Source: Marsupella aquatica (lineage: Eukaryota > Marchantiophyta). Taken from it: DNA of 64,000 bases. The stretch spans positions 20,088,001 through 20,152,000 of the forward strand of contig OZ316892.1 in the NCBI GenBank assembly GCA_973895155.1, read 5' to 3'. Positions 1 through 18,810 of the stretch are shown one piece after another. The position numbers were made by a program, and so were the translations under genes. The notes beneath the pieces were generated by a model that was given only the letters and a program-made list of their open reading frames with translations, ran no database searches and was not told the origin of the DNA. How positions within the stretch are numbered: the first letter of the stretch is position 1; each line of letters opens with the position of its first letter.

Positions 1-1
1 G

Positions 2-4697
<4,696 letters not shown>

Positions 4698-4747
4698 GAA
4701 AATTGGAAGGAGCAAGATTGCGTCGATTTATTATCCGAAATTCTACT

Positions 4748-4830
4748 GAGGATAAACAACTGATCTGAAGTTGAGGATAAACAACTGATCTGAAGTTGAG
4801 GCAGTTGAAGGCAGTTGAAGGCAGTGGAAA
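4748..4830 (+). repeat. Tandem repeats in malic enzyme 3' UTR
   Basis: Two identical 25-bp units (4748-4772, 4773-4797; core GATAAACAACTGATCTGAAG) are followed by about three copies of a 10-bp unit resembling GCAGTTGAAG (4801-4830). They begin 51 bases past the stop codon, so they probably lie in the transcript's 3' UTR. Confidence 0.9.
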
Positions 4831-8880
<4,050 letters not shown>

Positions 8881-8897
8881 CCCCCCCCCCCCCCCCC
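8881..8897 (+). repeat. Poly-C run of 17
   Basis: Homopolymer of 17 cytosines followed by AACCCC, about 190 bases upstream of the DHQS-II start codon. It is a likely site of length error in assembly. Confidence 0.95.
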
Positions 8898-9090
8898 AAC
8901 CCCTGGGAATACTCGTTTTCATGCAAATCTTTTTTATCCGGATCTTGTGGGCTCGACTTGAGCCGACCGGAGCATGGCCGATGCTTCACCAGGGGCTACA
9001 TTTCCCCCGATGGTTGTCCAAACTACTGCAATGAAGAGCATGCTCATGTTGAGGTGGTCTGAATGATGGCTTCAAAGTGATTCTGCAGTA

Positions 9091-12000
9091 ATGAAGGCCT
9101 TGTCTCTTTTACCACGGAGCGCGAAGTCAGTCTTATTGGGAGAGCAAGAGGTGAAGAATGTGAGAAGAAGGAGAGCTGCTGCTACTGCGCCATTAAGAGC
9201 ACGACCTGGGTTCGGACGATGTTCGCTGAACCGTCCAGCCAAGTCGGACAAAACGGTCTGGGTATGGACCAACAACAAAGATGTGATGACAGCGTCTGTT
9301 GAACGGGGATGGAACACTTTCGTCTTCGATCCAAATACAGAACATCTTGCAAAAGCATGGACGTGTAAGTTCACGCTATAATAATTTCGTGCTGTTGTGA
9401 CTGGATTTAAGGAGTATATTACAGAATTTTGGTAACCGCGGGATTAGGTGAATCTCACTTAGTATTCCTTCGTGCTTCGACGTTCTTTGCTTTTTAGTTT
9501 AGAAAAATTGCTTGGATGTAATCTACTGATTGAATATTACACTCACACCTAAGAAACCTGAGACTGATATACATAAGGTTCCAAATTGAGCACAAGATGT
9601 ACACATTTTCCCTCTTCCCCTTCGCCAAAATCTTAATCCGAAATTATTTGGATTTCAATCTCCGGTGTCAAATTATCCTCAGGTTACCTCAGTTCTGCTC
9701 GCCTCTCTGTAGAAAAGGTAACCTCGACGCAGTGGAGGCTGAACTTTGAAACCTCGCAATCCATGTGGCCGGATTTGTTTGTCTCTGCAGTGATTCATGC
9801 AAATTCACAGATTTTCTGTCAAGATCTGACCAACATTGAAAATTAAATTTCTGCATTCCAACTTTTAGATTCTAAAGATACAAACGAATACTGATCAGAG
9901 AAAGAGAGTAACAAGGGATTCATGAAAGTCGATGGATGCTTGTGTTTGCAGCTATAGCCATGATAAGGCCCCTGACTCTTCTTGATGGCGTTTTCAAAGA
10001 CCAACAGAGCAATGTAGTTGCTGTTCTGGGCCAGGTTTCGTCTGGCGTGGATCAAGAAGATGTGAAGGCACTTGCGGGGCAGGCTGAGATTGTTGTGATG
10101 ACAGCGTTTGATTGGCAGGTTAGTGGGTATACAATGGGGTTACTATGTGGAGCGTATGCTCAATAAACAAGTTATCCTCCTGCCTGGAACTCTAAGGAGC
10201 CAAGTTTTTACTTGAGGTTTCCTCTCCTGCAACTGCCTGCGTGGTTTTGGTTCTCGTCTATTACCAAAAAGCAATTAAGCCTTTGTTTGGTCCGTGATGG
10301 TAATTTTCCAATCTTTAATGGCTGTGAACAGATTATTTCCGCAGAAAACATGATAGCTGCATTTCAAGAGACCAGCACGACTCTCTTTGCCACCGCTGAA
10401 AATGCACAAGAAGCCAGGCTTTACTTTGAGGTTTGAGCAGGGCTTGAATCCTCCATTGACCGTTGATAGATAAAATTATGGAGGCGCGCTACAGGATGCG
10501 TCGTGTGAGTCGTCAGAAAGCAAAATAGTTTTCAGTGGAATACCCTTTTGGAAGGAAACCCCTCTCCTCCTGTGGATAGCACAACGGAGCAATTCATCTC
10601 AATGGACGAACTAACTCTAGATTGATGTGAATTGCTCCATAAACCACCAGAAAGGTCGCCTTAGATTTACGGTCACTGCTCTTGAGTATCTTCCGGAAAG
10701 AGGGAAGGGACTGTTGTGGATAAGAAGCGTTTGCAAACGAGGGTGCTTCCTGTTCCCGGACGATTTAAATTTTTGCTTGGTGGATGGCTGTTCAGGCTTT
10801 GGAGAGAGGTACTGATGGAGTGGTTCTTCAGACCGAGGATCCCTCAGAAATATTTGCACTGAAGGTGAGTATCCCTTCTTGTTCCAATTGGATCCCAAGA
10901 AAAGTTTATGGGAAAATTCCTTTTATGTCACTACCGAGCTTAATAACCTCAGATTCTCATGGCTTGCTCTTGTAATAAACTACCACTCATATCTGACCTG
11001 TCATGGAAAGCAGGCCTATCTAAACTTAAGGGCGGAGGAAGATAGTAAACTAAGTTTAGTTGTGGCTTCAGTTAGTCGAGTAACAACAGTCGGGATGGGA
11101 GATCGAGTCTGCGTGGATCTCTGCAACCTCTTGGGCCCTGGAGAGGGTCTTCTGGTAAGAAGCGTTCCAACGTTCTTCCGGACCTGTTTGTTTACCTCAA
11201 TTGATTTGGACAGATTCATGAACTTGGCACAAATCAACAAAAGAAGTGTTCAGTAATACTCGTCAATGTTTCCAGTAGATTAAGCGCTAACCCTTTTTAT
11301 CAGACAACCTTTTCCCTTCAGGGTATAAGTTACTTATTCATGACAGGATGGCCAAAACCGTTGTAAACATAAATATCTGACGACTTTATTTGCCTCTTGC
11401 AGGTAGGCTCTTTTGCTAGAGCCCTATTCTTGGTACATTCTGAGTGCTTAGAATCTGACTATGTTGCCAGCCGTCCATTTCGTGTAAATGCGGTAAGTCA
11501 ATCTCAAACCTACTAGGGAGTTGGATAACTAGAGGTGAAGGTAATCTGTTGACGATTCCATAGCCAGTGCCTGCAGATAAACGAACAGTGCATACAAGAT
11601 TGTATGGATGAAGAGCTCTTATGTTTTCAATTGGATTCATCTGAGAGCATGATACTGATTTTCTGGCAGGGTCCCGTGCATGCATATGTGGCACTGCCAG
11701 GTGGGCGCACATCTTATCTCTCAGAGCTACAAAGTGGCTCAGAAGTGCTAGTTTGCGATGCTGAAGGAAAGACCAAGTCAGCAATTGTTGGAAGGGTAAA
11801 AATTGAAGCCAGGCCATTGGTTCTTGTTGAAGCAGAGGTACACCACATATTTCTCAAAATTCTCATTTGGTAAAATGTTCGAGTTCATTTATGCCCAAAT
11901 TTCGGGCAGGACACAAAATGTAAGGAAAAACCTGCATAGTAACCTGTTCGAAAATTTAAGCTGGAAGGAAACTTAAATCGAAGTTTGTGATTGCTCCTCT

Positions 12001-12551
12001 CCCTCTCTGTTGTAGTTGTCCTATTGAATATCCCAGTACAAACTAGATCTTCATGGGCAAGGAGCTTACTCAGACAAAGGTAGCTGTTGTGAGGTCCAGA
12101 AATGATCTTAAAACAATGTACTGACTGGCACCAATGCAGTCAGACTTTTAAAAGACTGACTGCAACTGGTAAGGTTTGGGCGGACTCGTACTTGATAGGT
12201 TGGATTGACGCTTGTTGTGTGGTATGACAGAGTGACGGGACAAAGTATAGCCTCCTCCTTCAAAATGCTGAAACTGTGGCGCTTGTTTCTCCATCCTCAA
12301 CAGGTACATGTCATGTTAAATCTAGGAGGCCCTCCTCTGCACTGTCTCAATTGCTTTTCCTGTCTTACACGTTAATTTTTGGAGAACTGAGGGTTGCTTC
12401 AAACCGTGTTTCAGATTTCGGGGATTGTCAGCAACCGGGCATCGCTTCTCCTGTAACCAAATTGAAGGTTGGAGATGAAGTTGTACTTAGTCTACAGTGT
12501 GCTGCTCGACATACAGGTGTTCGAATTGACGAGTTCATAGTTGAAAGATAG
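9091..12551 (+). CDS. 3-dehydroquinate synthase II (AroB'-like) family protein, plastid-targeted type, 9 exons
   Basis: Exons 9091-9364, 9952-10118, 10332-10430, 10796-10864, 11014-11154, 11403-11492, 11670-11837, 12231-12303 and 12415-12551 join in phase to 405 residues ending in TAG. ATG 9091 is the first in frame after a stop at 9064. The first ~50 residues are rich in Arg, Ala and Ser with few acids, as in a chloroplast transit peptide. The mature part starts [15 protein letters not shown] and contains [73 protein letters not shown] and the ending [16 protein letters not shown]. This is the family of archaeal enzymes that make 3-dehydroquinate without DAHP (3-dehydroquinate synthase II) and of 3-amino-4-hydroxybenzoate synthases. 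Plants also have the ordinary AroB-type synthase, so the true role here is unclear. No defects were seen. Confidence 0.93.
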
Positions 12552-12751
12552 TTGAGAACTTATGTGCGGCATTTTAAAGTTTTTGTAAAATCACATGGCA
12601 CGGAGTTTAAACTTCAGTTAGTCGAACTTACTGCTTCTTATGAACGCAGATTAGCCCATCTTTGGAGTGAGTTCTGTAAAACAAATCTAGATTAGAAATG
12701 AATTGAGTCTGTGTATAATTAAATCTCCAACGTAAGGAACAATCCTCCATG

Positions 12752-12873
12752 TTAGTAATGACTGATGCCTTCATGAGGACCAACGCCTCTACCAGCCCCT
12801 GTGGAAGATCCTTGCTTCGAGCCAGCATTGTTAGCCTTGTTTTTGGCATAACCAATGCCTTTTCCAACAAACA
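12752..12873 (-). CDS. Possible 3'-terminal exon or remnant of a minus-strand gene (unrecognised)
   Basis: Reading the minus strand after the acceptor-like CTGCAG at 12874-12879, an open frame gives FVGKGIGYAKNKANNAGSKQ, then a Gly/Ser/Ala-rich stretch and the ending GPHEGISHY before TAA (12752-12754). It looks composed like a protein C-terminus, and the same codons read in other frames do not. A further acceptor-like TCTCTGCAG lies upstream near 12945, but I could not connect a full gene. It would overlap the DHQS-II 3' UTR tail to tail. It may be chance or an old gene fragment. Confidence 0.25.
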
Positions 12874-12879
12874 CTGCAG

Positions 12880-14635
12880 TAGATGGTTATGAGGTCTGGC
12901 TTTTCATCATCTTCTCGTCCTGGAGGAGATAAGTTATCACCATCTGCAGAGACAAATTCGCCTGTACTCTCAACGAGTTAAGCACGTTCTAATCAGCTTT
13001 GAATCCTAAACTGGAGTCACCACATCTGATGAAGATCATTTTGGATTGATCCAAAGGTCTACAACTATTTGGCATAAAATGAATCTCGATGCCCACATCC
13101 ATGATGGACTAAGGTGCCCAGCTGGGTTTAGGGTACAATCGGCCAGTAAGGCTGAGCCAATTGCACCTTGCCACATGTCCTTGGACCAATATGGAGCCAT
13201 CTCTGGTTAGTCCCCTCCCTTAAGCAAACCCATATACAAATGGGGGGCATGTTAGTAAAGAAGTAGTTTGGGGGCAAGTTATGAATGTCTGTGATAGTGC
13301 CATTCCGGGTTCCGCAAAAACTTTATAGTTATTAATTATGGACCCGAGTGACAGAAGGTTCCCTGAGTGACAAAATGACCCCAAGCAACCTTTCACAATT
13401 GAGCCTCTCGATTGGATGGCCCTATGTCCCCAAGCACTACGGCCTGCAATCACTCCTTTACGATTGAACCTTCGATGTCCGCAAGCACTACGGTAATCTA
13501 GTGAGTCTGCAATTACTCGTGGGACATACATATCTGCATATTCTCGAGTCCACCTGTACTAGAGATTTTCGGCTGTCAAACTTATACGGCGCCGTCCCAC
13601 CCCTTTCAGCAATTCGAGAATCGCTTACGCGCCGCAATAGGACTGCCGTCATCTGTTATCGCTGTCGCCTCTTCCCAATCTAACGGAAATGGGCCGGCGG
13701 TAGGCTATGATAATAGTTTTGCATGCAGGCTCCTGATATTTATCTGGGTTTTGGGTCATTTGTGCTCTGCTTGTCCTACAGTACTGCTCCGACAAAAGCC
13801 CGTGTCCTAATCGAATGGACGCTTAGAGATAGATAGATCATTTGATTGAGCCAAATCGACTCGATTATCCATGTTCTCTCACTGAGGGTATGAATCAACT
13901 TGTGCCTCGAAAGGCAATGTAGCTGATGGGGCGCTTGGCAGTCACCAACGCGAAAGAAAGTACTGTACATACTTATAATTCACGTTAAGCGGTGTAATGA
14001 TAAGAAATTAGTCATAAATTGGCTTCCGATGAGTTGTCTCTGGCTGGCCAGGGTCAAACAAGGCCCATATCATGTTTCTTTCGTGAATAAATTCCTACAA
14101 GAATTCGCAGAGGAAGAGTATAGAGAGATGACCATTATAAGACCCATCACGACGATCGAGTCTCCGTTCAGCTAGTTTGTCTTCAGCAAGTAATCAATTG
14201 AACACCAGGAGTAATGCTACCGTAAATCTTTCCACACTACGACCAATGTGTATGCTCGATCCCAACTTAGATCTGACAAGGACTAGCGAACTCCAATCCA
14301 AAATAATCCTTCAGTCACTGAAATCCGCTCAATCCTTTGTAAAAAATATCGTATAACTGCAACGTCCCAACGTCGATAAGAAGCAGCTCAGGACCTTCAA
14401 ATCCAACGGTCTAAACTCATGCTAGGCTTGATGAGAGGCAGCTCGGTGAAATCGTCACATTCGGATCCATTTTACTCATTTTCAATAATAGAAAGGGGCT
14501 TGGAGTCAATGGGGAGCTCTTACTTTTAACCCACTTCCTAAGTTTCGACCTACCAGTCTCGAAGTATGGGAGCAAATTCTGAGCTTCGTAATTGGCTGAA
14601 GCTCTTTAGTTCCTACCTGGTTTCCCAGCTAGAGT
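12880..14635. other. Gene-free stretch
   Basis: Only short open frames with no recognisable domain or splice pattern. Nothing is supported here. Confidence 0.6.
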
Positions 14636-14784
14636 TTACAAGCATTTTCATCCCATGGCGATAAGATAAGTGGACTGCAGCGAAGGCTTATTGATTGTTG
14701 CCAAACTAGCTTACAAGCATTTTCATCTCATGGCGATAAGATAAGTGGACTGCAGCGAAGGCTGATTGATTGTTGCCAAACTTG
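14636..14784 (+). repeat. 75-bp tandem duplication
   Basis: Two nearly identical 75-bp copies begin at 14636 and 14711, each starting TTACAAGCATTTTCATC and running through GATAAGATAAGTGGACTGCA. Only a few differences separate the copies, so the duplication is fairly recent. Confidence 0.92.
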
Positions 14785-16084
14785 TTCCTACCGAAGTGGA
14801 CCCAGGGAGATCGAGCATTCAAGGTAGAACTAGGATGAACGATGCAGGTTGTAGGACGAACGTCACGAGACTGTCCTCGAATTTCGCAGATTCTAAGTAA
14901 TTAGTAGATGGGGCCTCATTAATAATGTCAGGGGATCTTTTCTTCTTTTTATTTTTGAGGCGGCTCGATGGACAATCACGATTGGGACATCACGTACAAA
15001 TCTCTCCTCACGTAACCCAAATTATGATGAGAATATATATGATCCGCTCTGCCTAAGTGCACCCTCCACAAATACATAATGGGGTTCACAGCAAGGCCCA
15101 TTGTTCTTCCTTCTTTTTCCCCTTATAGGGAATATTTGCATATTGGACCCAATTGTTGTTTAGTATACTTAGCCCCGATGTAAACAAAGGTTTGATAAGG
15201 TGCTTCGATGGACTTGGAGGACCCCATGGATGCAATCCCAGCAGCAAATAATACTCCTGTAACCCCACATTTATTGTCTCGAGGGCACATTATTCCTTGT
15301 TTTTTACACTATGGGTTTACTGTACCCATCCAAAGTCTAACCAACCTTTGTGTCTATGGGGGCTTTTCTTTCTCGTTTTTTATTGAAAGTTTTGCAGGTT
15401 TTCTCACTTTCTGTAAACTGTGTACTGACTTCAGACAACAAAAGCTTAAGTGCAAATTCTCTATGAGTACATATACACCTATCGAAACGAGTCGTTAGAT
15501 GGGCTGGAACATTTATCGATAGCTGTTCTTTGTTGCAGCGCCAGTTTTAGTGTACATTGTTGCACTTCTGCAATAGGGTACAGGGTTTTAGGAGGAAGAT
15601 CTAGGGCCATCAATGTTGCCCTTATCACATACTGCAACCATGAGGATCTTCAAGCACTTATCTATGTGTACAAGACTGCCAATGTTGCACTACTCACGCA
15701 GTGCAAACTATGTTTAAACTGCTAATTAATTATTGGCTTCTTTGTGAGAGTGTGCACTTAGAATCTAGTCATCTTCATCAATCCCACAAACAGCAACTCA
15801 AATTCAAAGGTTGCGATTTAATTTGCCTGATTGCTCACTTGGAAGGAGTCAATGTAGGACTTATGAATAGATGGAGGCCTTGTTATTGCTCACATAACAA
15901 TTGCACGAAGCGTAATGCTAGGGCCTTGTTTCATTGGTGTTCTGCCTGAGTGATTACAGTTTAAGTATTGGTTTTATTAGAAGGTTGGACAACTATCTTG
16001 AGTTAACCTAGCTGATAGGACCAAGGGTAGAGCCTTGTGATTAAGAAGTCTCAAGTTCAGTGACAAGGTCCCTTGTAAGTAACC
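14785..16084. other. Gene-free stretch
   Basis: Several frames of 60 to 96 codons occur (15086-15949), but none matches a known family or has plausible exon borders. No gene is supported. Confidence 0.55.
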
Positions 16085-16665
16085 ATTAGTTAGGGACCCC
16101 TATGGGAAGTTCCTTCCAAAATCCGTGGAAGCACGTGTAGCAAAATCAACACTATTGGTCACAAACAAGAATGGTTCGTTATGCAAAAAGCACCAAACAA
16201 GACTATGTGTGTTTGAAAAAAGTCTTGAACTTTGAATTCAAATCTTGAAAAACTGAATACCTTGTAACTGTAAAAACAATTGAAAACTGAACAAAATAAT
16301 ATTTCAAATAAACAAAGAAAGGGGTGAAAAGGAGGTAAAAGAAAATAACCTTTGGATGGGTTATGATTGATATATCAGTGTTTTCCAGTAGATTGTATGA
16401 GTTTTATATTTAATTAGCAATTTTTGGAATAACCATGGGTAGAAAGAAACTCTTCAACTACTGTAACATTTACCTAGGTAACGTAAGAAACCATTTGATT
16501 ACTATGGAAAATGGAACACCAAGGGAACATAAAGAAACCCTTTGACTAGTATTAATGGATAAAGGAATACCGAAGGAATGTAATTAAGAAACCCTTTTGG
16601 TTTTGAAGCATTTTGCATGGACTCTATGGACATAGGAGTACCAAAGGAAAGTTGTGCATGCACTT
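16085..16665 (+). repeat. Dispersed repeat, copy 1 (inverted partner at 26393-26977)
   Basis: About 580 bp matching the reverse complement of 26393-26977. Shared blocks include GGTCACAAACAAGAA, CAAGACTATGTGTGTTTGA, AAATAAACAAAGAAAGGGGT, CAGTGTTTTCCAGTAGATTG and CTATGGACATAGGAGTACCA. The copies differ by many substitutions and small gaps, so the family is old. The open frame present in copy 2 is broken here. Family unknown; probably a mobile-element remnant. Confidence 0.85.
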
Positions 16666-17029
16666 CTCTACTCATGTTCAAAGAAAGTGTAGCTAGTCGA
16701 GGCTAGTTATTATTATTACTTGCCTGATTACCTACTCTTTGAACGTAAATAGAGAAGACGACAAAAAAATTCCTGTAAAACAAAGTTGCTCTTGTTTATA
16801 TTTGCCTCCATCCCTCATTTTTTTTACCCTCATTTCTATTTTGTCTTTATTGAGAGTCACTCTTAGTTTTGTCATAGTATAGAGTCAATGTGAGTTTTGT
16901 TAATTGTTGCTCCTATTCATTGTTTTGGGTTTACTTTCACTTTTCATTTTTGTTCTATTGCGAGTTATGGTCTAGAGATTTCACTCTAGACAGTAGCCCT
17001 TGAAAGTAGCTGTGCATTGGGTTTTATTA

Positions 17030-17860
17030 GTAAAATTGTGCAATAGTACTCATCACCGTTGGGCTTCCATGCTTAATTTCAATAGACATGTTGATATGGA
17101 GTCTATCCTTAGGACAAGGAGTGGCACTCCCAAAAGTTGCTTGGGTGACAAAAAGTCACACCCAAGTAACCCAACTTCTTTTAAAACCACCTTAAGTATG
17201 TAAGTAACTAAAGTATTATTTATTCAAACAACTATACATAAAACGTCCAGGATTCCTAGAAGGTAGACTAGAACTAGATTTGAAAGCCTAAAAACATCCA
17301 AATGTTGGGCCAAAAACAGGACGCAAAACCGCCCAGCACTCAAGGATAAGTCACTACAATTATTATTGTGCAGTGGTACTCATCACCGTTAGGCTTCCAG
17401 GCTTAATTTCAATAGACATGTAGATATGGAGTCTATCCTTAGAACAAGAAGTGACCCTCCCAAGTATTGCTTTGGTGAAATAAAGTCACACCCAAGTGAC
17501 ACAACTTTTGGTAAAACCACCCTACTTAAGTAAAGTATCCAATTCAAAGCAAACAAAACAAGTGTCACACCCAAGTGACCCCAACTACTTTTAAAGCCCA
17601 CCCTAACTAAGCAAGGTATTCCTTTCAAAGAAAACATACATAAAAAGTCAGTGCTCATATCCACGTCCAGGACTCCTACACTAGAAGCTACACCTAAAAC
17701 TCGAGAGTTTCAAAGCGTAAAAACATCCGAAATGATAGCCCCAAAACAGGACGCAAAACCGTACACTAGTACTCGAGGATAACTCCGTAGTATTAATTAT
17801 TATTACAGTATTGTGCCGTAGTACTCGTCACCGTTGGGTTCCCGGCCCTTTCGCATTTCC
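17030..17860 (+). repeat. Large irregular tandem repeat, units of about 330 and 445 bp
   Basis: The block TTGTGC..TAGTACTCATCACCGTT recurs at 17036, 17366 and 17811. Units 1 and 2 also share CTTAATTTCAATAGACATGT, ATGGAGTCTATCCTTAG, AGTCACACCCAAGT and ACAGGACGCAAAACCG. Unit 2 is longer because a segment containing CACACCCAAGTGAC is duplicated inside it. The third copy is cut short and merges into the GC-richer DNA upstream of the SUVR gene. Confidence 0.88.
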
Positions 17861-18357
17861 CAATGAATGCGATCGAGGAAAGATCCTGGTAACCGAGGAC
17901 GCACATCGAAGGAGGGAAGCAGCTGGTGCAGAGGAGGACGAGGACTAGGACGAGGCTGGCCGACATTGCAGTGTAGGGAAGCAGCTCGAAAAGGAATGTC
18001 GGCTCGTTGGAGCTATAGAGTGTAGACGCTGATAATCGCAAAACTGTTCCTCGGCGCTCTTTCTTGCGCCGCTGCTTAATTATGAGGGAAAACAGAGGAG
18101 GGATTGCTCGCGAACGGATTTTCTATTGAGCAGAGAGAGTTCTGATTCTGTTTTTGCTGAGGTCGATCAGCATGCGATGCGATGGTGTGAGGGTGGGCGT
18201 TGGATTTCTCGTTCCACATTGGCCTTTGGATGAGGAGGAGGTGATGGAATTGGAACTGTAGCTATCCGGGCATTCCGTCGGGCGGTCGTCGGAGCTGTCA
18301 TCTTGCTGCTCCCGCCTTCCTCTTGTAGGTGCTAGGAGCGTTGAGCAATGCGGGTGC

Positions 18358-18612
18358 TCTTGGGGATGGAGCCCCGGGATTCGCAGTAGAAATCTTTTCG
18401 TCTTTGAAGTGTTTGAGAAGAGACAGAGGAGGAAATGGGGTCTCTTGGGGATGGAGTCCCATGATTCGCAGTAGAAATCTTTTGGCCCTTTGTAGTGTTT
18501 GAGAAGGTACAGAGGAGGAAATGGGGACTCTTGGGGATGGAGCCCCGTGATGCGCAGTATATATCTTTTCGTCCTTTGAAGTGTTTGAAAGAAGACAGCG
18601 GAGGAAATGGCG
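18358..18612 (+). repeat. Three-copy tandem repeat of about 86 bp upstream of the SUVR gene
   Basis: Copies start at 18358, 18443 and 18529, each with TCTTGGGGATGGAG, a CGCAGTA box, TGAAGTGTTTGAGAAG or its variant, and ACAGAGGAGGAAATGG. The array ends about 200 bases before the SUVR start codon, so it lies in the promoter or 5' leader. Confidence 0.9.
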
Positions 18613-18735
18613 TCGTTGCATAAACGGAGAGTAGGCAACGCCGTAAATGATGCCGTAGAAATATTGGAGCTGGCGAAGAAGGACGTCATTACAATCCTCG
18701 ACAACCTCTCGAATGGTTGTGTCCACGGGGTTTGA
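18607..18735 (+). CDS. Upstream open reading frame in the SUVR leader (candidate)
   Basis: A 42-codon frame starts at ATG 18607 (MASLHKRRVGNAVNDAVEIL) and stops at TGA 18733-18735, 75 bases before the SUVR start. If the transcript begins upstream of it, this frame would be met first by ribosomes and could reduce SUVR translation. The transcription start cannot be seen, so it may simply lie in the promoter. No family recognised. Confidence 0.3.
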   Translation: MASLHKRRVGNAVNDAVEILELAKKDVITILDNLSNGCVHGV

Positions 18736-18810
18736 AGTTGCCTGCCTCGCCGGTACTTTCTCAGTCACTAAAGGTTGGGGTTCTCGTTGGAGTAGTGTTT
18801 AATTGCATCA

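Noticed and set aside
18123-18768. Two long overlapping minus-strand frames (up to 193 codons)
   Set aside because: They are read-outs of the 86-bp tandem repeat on the strand opposite SUVR; the repeated peptides change frame between units.
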